Positions 43,862-52,737 of a DNA stretch of 64,000 nucleotides are shown piece by piece (positions within the stretch are counted from its first letter, which is position 1; every line of letters begins with the position of its first letter). Origin of the DNA: Methanococcus maripaludis C5 (GTDB lineage Archaea > AGJL01 > Methanococci > Methanococcales > Methanococcaceae); NCBI RefSeq assembly GCF_000016125.1, contig NC_009135.1, forward strand, positions 930,001-994,000. Reading direction: 5' to 3'. Below the pieces are notes generated by a model. That model ran no database searches. It was not told the origin of the DNA and saw nothing but the letters and a program-made list of their open reading frames with translations. The position numbers were made by a program, and so were the translations under genes.

Positions 43862-44608
43862 ATGAACATATGGATTCGTGGCGGAACTGGTGACGCAAAC
43901 AAAATTTCAAAAGAAATTAAGAATTATTTTAAAGACTCTTTTTTAATCTTAACCACCACAACCGACTTTGGTGGAAAAATTGCAGAAAATTATGCTGATC
44001 TGGTTATTTCAGAAAAAATGAATTATGATAATTTAAAAAGAACACTTATTGATAAAAAAATAGATATTTTTATTGATGCTACCCACCCTTTTGCAACACA
44101 TGCAAGTGAAACCGGAATAAAAATCTCAAAAGAACTGAATATTCCTTATATCCGGTATGAACGACCAATTGAAGAAATTAAAGATGCTTTTTATGTTAAA
44201 AATTTTGAAGAAGCTGCTAAATTAGCTTTAAAAATTTCTAAAAAAAATATATTTTATATGTCGGGAATTAAAAATTTAAAAACTGTTTCTGAGATTATTC
44301 CAATTGATAAGTTAATTATAAGGATACTTCCAACTTCAGTCTCAGAAGCTATCAAAATAATTCCTTCGAAAAATATTGTTGCAATGCAGGGCGTATTTTC
44401 AGAAAATTTAAATAAAGATTTAATAATTGATTATGATTGTGATGTAATTATTACAAAAGACAGTGGCAAAAGCGGAGGGCTCCACGAAAAAGTTTCTGGT
44501 GCATTATTATCGGGTGCGAAAACAATAATCATAAAGCGACCGGAAATGAATTATCCGCTAAAATTTGAAAAAATAGGTGAATTATTAAAATATTTAAAAA
44601 ATATCTAA
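43862..44608 (+). CDS. cobK: Precorrin-6A reductase
   Basis: 248 aa of the CobK/CbiJ family: MNIWIRGGTGDANKIS, DATHPFATHASETG and the NVVAMQGVFSENLN and TKDSGKSGG motifs. Reduces (cobalt-)precorrin-6A in B12/corrinoid synthesis, needed for methanogenic methyltransferases. CGTGAAAAAATG start. Confidence 0.9.
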   Translation: MNIWIRGGTGDANKISKEIKNYFKDSFLILTTTTDFGGKIAENYADLVISEKMNYDNLKRTLIDKKIDIFIDATHPFATHASETGIKISKELNIPYIRYERPIEEIKDAFYVKNFEEAAKLALKISKKNIFYMSGIKNLKTVSEIIPIDKLIIRILPTSVSEAIKIIPSKNIVAMQGVFSENLNKDLIIDYDCDVIITKDSGKSGGLHEKVSGALLSGAKTIIIKRPEMNYPLKFEKIGELLKYLKNI

Positions 44609-44613
44609 ACTAG

Positions 44614-45900
44614 TTATTTCAAATGTTCAATGTCTTCATCAGCAGGAATATAGTCCAATAGATATCCGCCAGGTCTTAAACCATACAATAATGCCCTATT
44701 CATATGGTTTAAAATTACATTTAACACTTCATCGTGCTGCAGTCTTACAGGCCCCATGTAACAATTTTTTTCCGAAAATTCCATAATATGATCTTTTCTA
44801 ACGTTTTTACCACTTACAATTATAGAATAATCTTCACCAGAATTCACGAGATCGCCTATTGCAGGATATAACCTGTTCGAACTAATTAAAATAAGAGTAT
44901 CGTCTAAATCATGTATTTTTTCAAGACTTTTGTCTAACTTTTCAATATACCTTGATTTTTCAAAAGGATCTCTGATTTGATACTGGGATATATCGGGAGC
45001 AGGTATGTGGATTAAATCATAATGTTCCAAATATTTAGTTAATGAAGTTACTGACTCTTCAAAATCTTTTGTAAGAATATAATCTACCTTTATAAACTTT
45101 GAAAACCCTTTTGCAGTCCCGCATGATGAAATAGATAGTGTCTTTAAACCATATTTTTCCGAAAATGAAGGCACCTCGGTGTTTTTACCAGGAAATCTGG
45201 TTATAAGAAAGTTTACAGGATATTTTCCTTTTCTTTTTCTTTTGATGTTTATTTCATGATTTTCCAAAATTTTGTGGCATCGCAGTAAATATTCATTTAA
45301 AACATCAGCAGTATTTTTAGCACGTTTACATTCTCCAGAGGAACTGCAAAGTTCATAAACTGGTAATACCTTGTTTACATGCCTTCCAGGATAATATGGA
45401 TCAGAATCCGAAATTTTATCAGAAATCCATCCGTTTTTATCAGTCATAACTAAAACACAGCCACAATCAGCACAGTTTTTTAAGCTAAATTCATAACCTC
45501 CAAAATCGGTAGGGATGCTCTTCAATAACTGGTTTAATTCTTTATCCATTACATCACATGTTGTCCTATCTACAACCCTGTAACCGTAATTATCCTCAAC
45601 TGTTGTAACGAACGTGCATTCAAAATATACTGAATTATCATTAAGTTCTATATCTTCCCCGAGTGCTTTTAAAACACTAACTCCAGGAAATTCTTCCAAT
45701 GAATATCCTGCCATTACAAATAAGTCCGTTACGGATTGCATCGGCACTCCCCTTTTGTAAGGGGCCAATAATCCACAAGAACCATTTTGAATCAATTTAT
45801 CAAAATTTGGGGTTTTTGCATATTCTAGTGGGGTTTTATTATCTAAAATTTCATAGGGATCGTCCATAAATCCATCAAAGTAGAAAATAACTGTTTTCAT
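44614..45900 (-). CDS. Phosphoglycerate mutase-like protein (ApgM family) with lost metal ligands
   Basis: 428 aa. Overall layout is that of the archaeal cofactor-independent phosphoglycerate mutase (alkaline phosphatase superfamily): DG motif with Asp9 and a Ser56 region (GVPMQSVTDL) aligned to the phosphoserine site. Later metal motifs are altered: D303...Tyr307 where D...H is expected, SSNR (340-343) where ADHS is expected, and GDL where GDH is expected. Probably not a standard mutase; may be a diverged or catalytically dead paralogue. Confidence 0.7.
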   Translation of the reverse strand: MKTVIFYFDGFMDDPYEILDNKTPLEYAKTPNFDKLIQNGSCGLLAPYKRGVPMQSVTDLFVMAGYSLEEFPGVSVLKALGEDIELNDNSVYFECTFVTTVEDNYGYRVVDRTTCDVMDKELNQLLKSIPTDFGGYEFSLKNCADCGCVLVMTDKNGWISDKISDSDPYYPGRHVNKVLPVYELCSSSGECKRAKNTADVLNEYLLRCHKILENHEINIKRKRKGKYPVNFLITRFPGKNTEVPSFSEKYGLKTLSISSCGTAKGFSKFIKVDYILTKDFEESVTSLTKYLEHYDLIHIPAPDISQYQIRDPFEKSRYIEKLDKSLEKIHDLDDTLILISSNRLYPAIGDLVNSGEDYSIIVSGKNVRKDHIMEFSEKNCYMGPVRLQHDEVLNVILNHMNRALLYGLRPGGYLLDYIPADEDIEHLK

Positions 45901-46057
45901 ACACCACCGCCCTGTGAAATAAATGTTTTAAGACATTTGCAATTATATAATGACGCCTATATAAAGTTAAAAATACAAACTAATTTCGATTAATATATAT
46001 TGTATAAAAAAGAAATGTTTAAGTTTATTCAAAAATTAAACGATAAAAAAATAATAT

Positions 46058-46750
46058 TTAGTTTCCTTTCCAAATTCCAACCATCATCATGTGATCTTTT
46101 TCGAAAGGTTCTATGTTTACTTCATCAACAATTTCAAATCCGCCTTCAATCAGTATTTTTTTCTGCTCAGCAAATATTTCTCTTGGATTTTTTGTAACGT
46201 CGACACTTCTTGCTTTTATAGATATCATAGCATACCCATTTTCTTTTAAAAACCATTTTGCATTTTTTACAAGGATTTCTGCCTGATTTGGCTGTGCAAC
46301 ATCTTCAAAAATAACGTCAACTTTTTCAACGATGTTTGAATAGTCTTGAGGTCTATTTGCGTCCCCTAAAACAGGAATTAAATTTTTCCTTTCGTTGCAT
46401 GAATCAATAAATTCTCTCATGATTCTTGGCGCAAACTCGAGAGCATAAACGAGTGAATTTTCTGCGATATCTGCAACGTGTGATGGCGTAGTTCCGGCAG
46501 ACGCTCCAAGGTAGAGAACTTTTGTTCCTTTTTTGATCGGCATCTTTTTTAAGCCGTTTATAATTGCGGCCCCGAGTTTACTCTTATTTGGATTCCATAC
46601 TCGATATTCAATATTATCAGAATATACTAATTTTTCACCGTAAACTCTTTTTCCAGGAATTAATGATTTTGTAGCGATCCTTTTAAGTCCGTCTCCAAAA
46701 TCTACTGAATATACGTTGTTAAAAATTTCTTTTACCTTAATTTTTTCCAT
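46058..46750 (-). CDS. flpA: Fibrillarin, box C/D methyltransferase
   Basis: 230 aa. SAM-binding VLYLGASAGTTPSHVADI and conserved VYALEFAPR, VDVIFEDVAQPNQAEIL. Catalytic subunit that 2'-O-methylates RNA in the C/D sRNP. GGTGAGTTAAATG start, 17 bases after the nop5 stop, forming a nop5-flpA operon. Confidence 0.95.
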   Translation of the reverse strand: MEKIKVKEIFNNVYSVDFGDGLKRIATKSLIPGKRVYGEKLVYSDNIEYRVWNPNKSKLGAAIINGLKKMPIKKGTKVLYLGASAGTTPSHVADIAENSLVYALEFAPRIMREFIDSCNERKNLIPVLGDANRPQDYSNIVEKVDVIFEDVAQPNQAEILVKNAKWFLKENGYAMISIKARSVDVTKNPREIFAEQKKILIEGGFEIVDEVNIEPFEKDHMMMVGIWKGN

Positions 46751-46767
46751 TTAACTCACCATAGGGA

Positions 46768-48210
46768 TTAATTCTGTGAAGAAGTTTTTCCGATTACTTT
46801 TCTTTCAGCTTTAACTTTTTTTGTTGAATCTCTTCTTTTTTCGCCAGATCTTTCCTTTGGAGGCTGATTTCCACTACCTTTTGGTTTTCCGCCAAATGGT
46901 TTCTTATCGCCTTTTCTGTTGTCCCTTCTGTCGTCTTTTCCAGCAGGTTTTTTACCAAACGGCTTTCCACCTTTTTTAGAGTCGCCTTGTTTACCTTGTG
47001 GTTTACCACGTGGTTTTCTGTCACCCTGTGATCCCCTATCCCTATCTTGACCGCATTTATTACCAAAACTTCTCGTATCAGGTCTTGGTCTTCTTTTTCT
47101 CATTGGTTCAGGGAATTTTTCTTTTATTTCAGCTACTTTTTTGTTCATGTCTTCAATTAACATGTCTGAAATATCATTTCCAAAAGCATCTGCCCTTATC
47201 GCAATAGAGATTTTACATGAAATTGCCCTTGCAATCTTTCCGTGCAACCACCATGGGCTTCCTTGAATGAGGGGGTGCTGGAATATTACACCGTGTTTTG
47301 GAGGTAATGCCCTTTCCCTTAAGTGTGCAAATAATGCTTTTTCTGCACCTATAACTTGTATCGTTGATGCAGGGAGTCTTAAAAGTCTTTCAATTCCACC
47401 TGCAAGACTTATCAATCTTGCACCAAGTGACGCACCTGCAACTTTTGTTAAGTTTGGAGCAACCTCGTTCATTGAAGTCTCCAAATATTCTTGCAATCTT
47501 TCTCGGTATTCATACATACTTTTTATTTCATTTGCAAGGTTTTTCATGATATCCAAATCAAATTCAGATACATCTGCACCCATTGAGTCTTTTGCAGCAA
47601 GTGAGATAGTTCTTGCCACATTTGAAGGCATTGTTTTTTTGAGTTTTGTTCTCGTGTACTCTTCTCTATCCCCGTATTCGGAAACTAAACCCACATAAAT
47701 ATCGTGTTTCTTAACAATATTGTCCATTTCAGGGAAGTAAAGTGAATACCATTCCCTAAGCCTTTCTGAAAATAGATTTAGAGTTTCATCAAGGTTATCA
47801 AGAGCATTTACTGTTTGAACTATCAATTTATCTTTCTGTTCTGATGACTTTTTCATCATTGATTTTGTGAAAGATGTTGCCCAAGCGTTCATTTTTGAAA
47901 CAAAATCAGCTTCATCTGTATAGACTTCGTATTTTTGACCTAATTTGTATAAATTATCTCGAATAAGTTCTCCGGCAGGATTTTTGGAACTTGAATATTC
48001 AAAACTAATGCTTTCTTCCCCAATTTCCCATTCGTTTTTCAATTCATCGATTATTTCAAAATTTCCCTGTCTCAATTCATACATTATTTTTGGAATATCC
48101 TCGTTTTCAAATATTTTATAATATTTGATGTCGTCTAATGAATATTCACCGTTTTTCGAGTTCGCTTCAAGTGCAAATGCTCCATATGGTGCAAAGGCAA
48201 TGAATAACAT
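46768..48210 (-). CDS. nop5: Nop5/Nop56-related box C/D RNP protein
   Basis: 480 aa. N-terminal domain, coiled coil and Nop domain (GASLGARLISLAGG, QVIGAEKALFAHLRERALPPKHGVIFQHP). Scaffold linking L7Ae-bound sRNA to fibrillarin. The last ~110 residues (371-480) are a low-complexity basic Gly/Lys/Arg/Pro/Asp tail beginning RKRRPRPDTR, longer than most archaeal Nop5 tails and reminiscent of eukaryotic nucleolar proteins. AGGTGATTTTATG start. Confidence 0.94.
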   Translation of the reverse strand: MLFIAFAPYGAFALEANSKNGEYSLDDIKYYKIFENEDIPKIMYELRQGNFEIIDELKNEWEIGEESISFEYSSSKNPAGELIRDNLYKLGQKYEVYTDEADFVSKMNAWATSFTKSMMKKSSEQKDKLIVQTVNALDNLDETLNLFSERLREWYSLYFPEMDNIVKKHDIYVGLVSEYGDREEYTRTKLKKTMPSNVARTISLAAKDSMGADVSEFDLDIMKNLANEIKSMYEYRERLQEYLETSMNEVAPNLTKVAGASLGARLISLAGGIERLLRLPASTIQVIGAEKALFAHLRERALPPKHGVIFQHPLIQGSPWWLHGKIARAISCKISIAIRADAFGNDISDMLIEDMNKKVAEIKEKFPEPMRKRRPRPDTRSFGNKCGQDRDRGSQGDRKPRGKPQGKQGDSKKGGKPFGKKPAGKDDRRDNRKGDKKPFGGKPKGSGNQPPKERSGEKRRDSTKKVKAERKVIGKTSSQN

Positions 48211-48280
48211 AAAATCACCTAAAAATTTATAAATCCATGAAAAATGTACTCTTAACTTCTAATCAATCTGAAACTATTTA

Positions 48281-48345
48281 ATCATTCGGGTATTTAATAC
48301 TACGTAAACCCCGATAAAAAAGATTATAAATAATCGGGATTAAAT
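48281..48345. repeat. TCGGG repeat cluster between nop5 and SepSecS
   Basis: Direct repeats TCGGG-TA-TTTAAT (48286-48298) and TCGGG-A-TTAAAT (48334-48345), plus CCCCGAT at 48309-48315 forming an inverted repeat with ATCGGG 48333-48338. Located in the divergent promoter region; could be a regulatory site for either gene. Confidence 0.35.
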
Positions 48346-48403
48346 AACTTTAAAAGGATTTTATTGAATATAATGGATATTTTAATTTTATCAACGTGAT
48401 ATG

Positions 48404-49714
48404 ATGCTCGATTTCAACATTGAAGGGTTAATTCCAAAAAATATGGAAAAAAGGGGAGAATTAGTACTTAACGAATATTTAAAAGAAATTGAAGATGTGT
48501 TTAACCATCGAAAAATTCCTAAAAACGGAATTGATGATGAAAAAATAAAACTTTTTTTAAAATTTCTCTCGATGATGGACACAGATAAAGACCCAAAATC
48601 TGTAAGAATTGGGGAAAGGGAAGCGAGAATATATTCTAACATTCATGAAGAACTTTCATCAGGATTTTGTCATGGGATTGGAAGAAGTGGCAATCTAGTT
48701 GACCCCCAACCAAAAGCACCTGGTGCGAGTATCATGTATGCTCTCACGAACAAAATACTCGAGAGCTTTTTTAAAACTTTAGGATTAAATGTTCATGCAA
48801 TTGCAACCCCGGTATCGACTGGAATGTCCATATCACTATGTTTGAGTACTGCACGAAAAAAATATGGATCAAATGTTGTAATTTACCCTTATGCATCCCA
48901 TAAAAGCCCTATAAAAGCTGTATCATTTATTGGAATGAATATGAGACTTGTTGAAACCGTTTTAGATGGCGACATAGTATACGTTCCAGTGGAAGATATT
49001 GAAGATGCGGTAAAAAAAGAAATCGAACTTGGAAATAAACCTTGTGTTTTAAGCACACTTACGTTTTTCCCACCAAGAAAAAGCGACGATATATTAGAAA
49101 TTGCAAAAATTTGCGAAATTTATGATATTCCACATATTATTAACGGAGCTTATGCAATTCAAAGTAACTATTACCTTGAAAAATTGAAAAAAGCGTTTGA
49201 ATATCGAGTAAATGCAGTTGTAAGCTCAAGTGACAAAAATTTACTCACACCAATTGGCGGTGGACTGATATACTCAACAGATAAAGAGTTTATAAAAGAG
49301 ATATCACTTTCATACCCTGGAAGAGCGAGTGCAACACCCGTAGTGAACACATTGGTGTCCCTTTTATCAATTGGATCTAAAAATTACATTGAATTGATAA
49401 AAAATCAAAAAGGTAGCAAAAAACTGCTTGATGAACTTTTAATAGAGTTATCTAAAAAAACGGGTGGAAAATTTTTAGATGTTGAAAGTCCGATCGCATC
49501 ATGCATTTGTGTAAATTCAAATCCCGTTGAAATTGCTGCAAAACTTTACAATTTAAGAGTAACCGGCCCACGAGGGATTAAAAAAACAGATAACTTTGGA
49601 AACTGCTACATGGGGACGTATCCATACAACTATATAGTAATGAATGCTGCAATTGGTGTTCGAACTGAAGATATTATAAATTCAGTATCCAAACTTGAAA
49701 ATATTCTTTTATAA
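48404..49714 (+). CDS. spcS: O-phosphoseryl-tRNA:selenocysteinyl-tRNA synthase
   Basis: 436 aa. Phosphate-binding GRSGNLVDPQPKAPGAS near residue 90 and PLP lysine Lys278 in SSDKNLLTPIGGG. Converts Sep-tRNA(Sec) to Sec-tRNA(Sec) with selenophosphate, showing that this organism makes selenoproteins. ATG 48404 chosen over 48401 because it puts the PLP lysine at 278, as I recall for the M. maripaludis enzyme. GTGAT lies just upstream. Confidence 0.94.
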   Translation: MLDFNIEGLIPKNMEKRGELVLNEYLKEIEDVFNHRKIPKNGIDDEKIKLFLKFLSMMDTDKDPKSVRIGEREARIYSNIHEELSSGFCHGIGRSGNLVDPQPKAPGASIMYALTNKILESFFKTLGLNVHAIATPVSTGMSISLCLSTARKKYGSNVVIYPYASHKSPIKAVSFIGMNMRLVETVLDGDIVYVPVEDIEDAVKKEIELGNKPCVLSTLTFFPPRKSDDILEIAKICEIYDIPHIINGAYAIQSNYYLEKLKKAFEYRVNAVVSSSDKNLLTPIGGGLIYSTDKEFIKEISLSYPGRASATPVVNTLVSLLSIGSKNYIELIKNQKGSKKLLDELLIELSKKTGGKFLDVESPIASCICVNSNPVEIAAKLYNLRVTGPRGIKKTDNFGNCYMGTYPYNYIVMNAAIGVRTEDIINSVSKLENILL

Positions 49715-49731
49715 TTTTTTTAGGTGCTTTT

Positions 49732-50298
49732 ATGATAGGCGTTTCTAAAATGTATTCTGAAATCATTGATCTTTCAGGAATTAAAAACTTTGAAATTGTA
49801 AATCCATACAAAACTTCCTGTAACTGCGAATATCTTCTTATTTCAAAAGGATATTTTGATAGAGTCCATAAATTAAACCCAAATTCTAAAATAATCGAAA
49901 TAAATTCTGCTACTTTTTTGGACATGATTGAAAGTCTTGAAAAGTTAAAAAATGAAAATATTGGGGATAATGATTCCATAAATAAATCGATTGAAAAGTT
50001 AAAAAAACTCGATTTTAGAATAAAAAACGATAATTCCGAATTTGTAAAAAATTTTAGATATAATATTGAGTCGAATTCGAAATTTGTAAAAAAAATAATT
50101 GATGATTTGGGATTTGAACATAAAACTGGCCGTACAATTAAAATTATTCCAGATTATAACTTAAATGAAGATTTGGATTTAAATGATATTATTATTTTAA
50201 AAACACACAATTATGGCCTCAAACTTGTTGAAAGAATTGAAAACAGGTATATGTCGATATTAAATTCGTTAAATAATATAAACCTGAAAAAAACATAA
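49732..50298 (+). CDS. Hypothetical protein downstream of SepSecS
   Basis: 188 aa, not recognised. Mixed alpha/beta, with a TSCNCEYL cysteine pair near residue 30 and a charged middle segment. AGGTGCTTTTATG start 17 bases after spcS, so the two are likely co-transcribed. A role near selenocysteine or tRNA metabolism is only guilt by association. No membrane segment or signal. Confidence 0.7.
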   Translation: MIGVSKMYSEIIDLSGIKNFEIVNPYKTSCNCEYLLISKGYFDRVHKLNPNSKIIEINSATFLDMIESLEKLKNENIGDNDSINKSIEKLKKLDFRIKNDNSEFVKNFRYNIESNSKFVKKIIDDLGFEHKTGRTIKIIPDYNLNEDLDLNDIIILKTHNYGLKLVERIENRYMSILNSLNNINLKKT

Positions 50299-50375
50299 AA
50301 AAGTTATATAGTATTTCAACCATATTCTTGTAAGATATAATAACGTAATTAAAATATCAAAAAGGTTGTGAGAAC

Positions 50376-51161
50376 ATGGCTATAACAATTGCAGTAGCTT
50401 CCGGTAAGGGCGGCACTGGAAAAACTACAACCTGTGCGAATTTAGCAGTTGCACTATCTCAATTTGGTAAAGAAGTAACGGTAATCGATGCAGACATTGC
50501 AATGGCCAATCTCGAACTTATCATGGGGATTGAAGGAAAACCCATCACATTAAACGATGTTTTGTCAGGAAATGCAGACATTAAAAGTGCGATATATGAA
50601 GGTCCCGCAGGTGTAAAGGTAGTTCCAGCAGGCGTGTCACTCGATAGCTTTAAAAAAGCAAGGCCCGAAAGACTTCTCGAAATTTTAAGTAAACTCGATG
50701 AAATGAGTGAAGTTTTACTCATCGACTGCCCCGCAGGAATTGGTAAGGAGGCACTTACTGCAATTTCCGCTGCAGAGCATTTGTTAGTCGTGGTAAACCC
50801 CGAAATCTCATCAATATCTGATGCATTGAAAGTTGTATCTATTGCAAACAGGGTAGAAACCAATGTACTCGGTGCAATAATTAACAGGGTTACGGAAGAC
50901 AGTTCTGAATTAAGTTCCAGATCCATTGAAACTATTTTGGAAATTCCAATTGTTGGAATTGTGCCCGAAGATGCAAATGTCAGACGAAGTTCTGCATTTG
51001 GAGTTCCTATTATTTTAAAACATAATGATTCACCAGCTTCACAGGCACTTATGGAACTTGCTGCAAAATTGGCGGGTAAAAAATACATCCCTAAAGAAGT
51101 TAAAAAAGATTCTTTCGTTAAAAAATTCTTTAAAGGAGTATTTGGGGGTAAGAAAAAATGA
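50376..51161 (+). CDS. minD: MinD/ParA-family ATPase
   Basis: 261 aa. Deviant Walker A SGKGGTGKTT at residues ~8-17, DADIAMANLELIMG, DCPAGIGKEAL and a C-terminal basic amphipathic helix (KKDSFVKKFFKGVFGGKKK) that resembles the MinD membrane-targeting sequence. Role in archaea is spatial positioning, as with pili or archaella. GGTTGTGAGAAC start. The next gene overlaps its stop by 4 bases. Confidence 0.9.
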   Translation: MAITIAVASGKGGTGKTTTCANLAVALSQFGKEVTVIDADIAMANLELIMGIEGKPITLNDVLSGNADIKSAIYEGPAGVKVVPAGVSLDSFKKARPERLLEILSKLDEMSEVLLIDCPAGIGKEALTAISAAEHLLVVVNPEISSISDALKVVSIANRVETNVLGAIINRVTEDSSELSSRSIETILEIPIVGIVPEDANVRRSSAFGVPIILKHNDSPASQALMELAAKLAGKKYIPKEVKKDSFVKKFFKGVFGGKKK

Positions 51162-51340
51162 ATTTCGATCCAGGTGTACTTACATTTTTAGTTCTTATAA
51201 GTATTGTTCTAAACATATTTTTGTTCATGAAACTCGTTGTTCTTAAAGGTGAACTTGAAGGTATCAAACAATCCACAAGACTCACAAACGATGAAGTTAA
51301 CAAGTTAAATGAAAGGTTAAAAAACATTAAAATGAGATAA
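51158..51340 (+). CDS. Small membrane protein of the MinD cluster
   Basis: 60 aa. One N-terminal transmembrane helix (VLTFLVLISIVLNIFLFMKLVVL) then a heptad-like charged helix (KGELEGIKQSTRLTNDEVNKLNERLKN), so a membrane-anchored coiled coil. ATG overlaps the minD stop (ATGA), implying coupled translation. Possible membrane partner of the MinD-like ATPase. Confidence 0.75.
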   Translation: MNFDPGVLTFLVLISIVLNIFLFMKLVVLKGELEGIKQSTRLTNDEVNKLNERLKNIKMR

Positions 51341-51351
51341 GGTGAAGACTT

Positions 51352-52002
51352 ATGAAAAAATTTTATTATTTATTTTTTTTAAGTTTGCTACTTATCCCCG
51401 TAATTAATGCTACTGCGGAACTTGCTCCCGACGACGTTAGAGTAAATGACAGCGTTTACCTAGTATTTGACTGGACTGCAACAGATGCCATTGAAAACCT
51501 TAGTTTAATCATTGATGCTGATGATAGCATTATTTTTGAAGAATACGAATATAACGTAAGTAGTGTTAAAGCAGGCGAATCAGTATTTAAAATGTTCAAA
51601 GGAACTGCAACTGAAATAGGAAACTACAAAATTAAGCTTTTAAAAAGATATTTCCAAAATGGAACCTTGTTAGGATCCGTTGAATTCTTCGAACTTTCAG
51701 TAGTTCCTAACGCAGGCGTTAGGATTGTTGAAAAAATAGTTGTTCTTGAAAATATTGAAACTGTAGAAGAAGTAGAAACTACTGTTTCTGAAGAAAATTC
51801 AAATATTTCAGAAGATAAATCAGTTATTTTGGAAAATGAAAGTTCAAATGAACATAAATTTACTGAAGAAGCTCAAAATTCATCAGAACCGGTACCTGAA
51901 GTTAATGAAGGATTAATTGGTCCTGGCGGTATCTATTATATACTAGGCGGACTCATTTTAGGTATATTACTCGGTGCAGTTATTGCATATGCAAAAGAAT
52001 AA
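51352..52002 (+). CDS. Secreted/membrane protein of the MinD cluster
   Basis: 216 aa. Signal peptide (FYYLFFLSLLLIPVINATA), a single extracellular beta-rich domain (residues ~25-120), an acidic Ser/Glu/Asn linker rich in sequons, and a C-terminal membrane helix (GGIYYILGGLILGILLGAVIAYA). Looks like a surface protein. GGTGAAGACTTATG start, 11 bases after the small membrane gene. Confidence 0.75.
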   Translation: MKKFYYLFFLSLLLIPVINATAELAPDDVRVNDSVYLVFDWTATDAIENLSLIIDADDSIIFEEYEYNVSSVKAGESVFKMFKGTATEIGNYKIKLLKRYFQNGTLLGSVEFFELSVVPNAGVRIVEKIVVLENIETVEEVETTVSEENSNISEDKSVILENESSNEHKFTEEAQNSSEPVPEVNEGLIGPGGIYYILGGLILGILLGAVIAYAKE

Positions 52003-52038
52003 AAAAAATAATTATCTTTACTTTTTTAATGTGATACA

Positions 52039-52734
52039 ATGATTGCGGTCATTCCAGCGTATAATGAAGAAAAAAATATTATTTCTGTTTTAAAGGACTT
52101 AAGCGATATAAATATTGACGTAATCGTAGTAGATGATGGAAGTACCGATAAAACAAAGACAATAATCAAAGAATTCTTAGAAAAAAACGAATTTAAAAAC
52201 AAAATATTTCCAATTTTCAAGGAAAAAAATGAAGGAAAATCAAAAGCACTCGAAGAGGGAACAATTTATGCAATAAATTTAAATTACGATGCTATTGCAT
52301 ATCTTGACGGAGATTACCAGCACAAACCCTCTGACATTATACCAATGTATGAAAAAATGAAATCTGAGAATGCAGATGCGGTTTTTGGGATTAGAAAATA
52401 CAAACACATTCCGTTCCACAGGCAGTTTTCAAACTTTCTTGCAAGTGTCATAATGTCGATAACTGTTTCAATATTCTCGGGAAATTTCCATATCTTCAGG
52501 GACATTCAGTGCGGATTCAGGATCATAAAATCTGAATTTTTGAAGGATTCGTATTTTGGTGACGGATACAGCGTTGAACATTTAATTGCACTTCAACTTG
52601 CTAAAAAAAATGCAAAAATAACCGAAGAATACGTAACAATTGAATACCACGACGATGCAATTTCATACATCACTACAAAAAAGATATTGGATGTTGTAAA
52701 AGAAGTTGCAAAATATGTTTTATCTAAAAATTAA
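52039..52734 (+). CDS. Glycosyltransferase family 2
   Basis: 231 aa GT-A: VIPAYNEEKNI, VVDDGSTDKT, YLDGDYQH and FRDIQCGFRIIK are GT2 features as in dolichyl-phosphate sugar transferases. No membrane helix, so it may charge a lipid carrier or a surface glycan. Ends the MinD cluster; start after TGTGATACAATG. Confidence 0.87.
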   Translation: MIAVIPAYNEEKNIISVLKDLSDINIDVIVVDDGSTDKTKTIIKEFLEKNEFKNKIFPIFKEKNEGKSKALEEGTIYAINLNYDAIAYLDGDYQHKPSDIIPMYEKMKSENADAVFGIRKYKHIPFHRQFSNFLASVIMSITVSIFSGNFHIFRDIQCGFRIIKSEFLKDSYFGDGYSVEHLIALQLAKKNAKITEEYVTIEYHDDAISYITTKKILDVVKEVAKYVLSKN

Positions 52735-52737
52735 TTG

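Noticed and set aside
47267-47698. Open frame of ~140 codons opposite nop5
   Set aside because: It is a shadow of the conserved Nop domain, with no ribosome site and no family resemblance.
50459-51088. Open frame of ~200 codons opposite minD
   Set aside because: It runs antisense to a strongly conserved ATPase and has no ribosome site; typical mirror frame.
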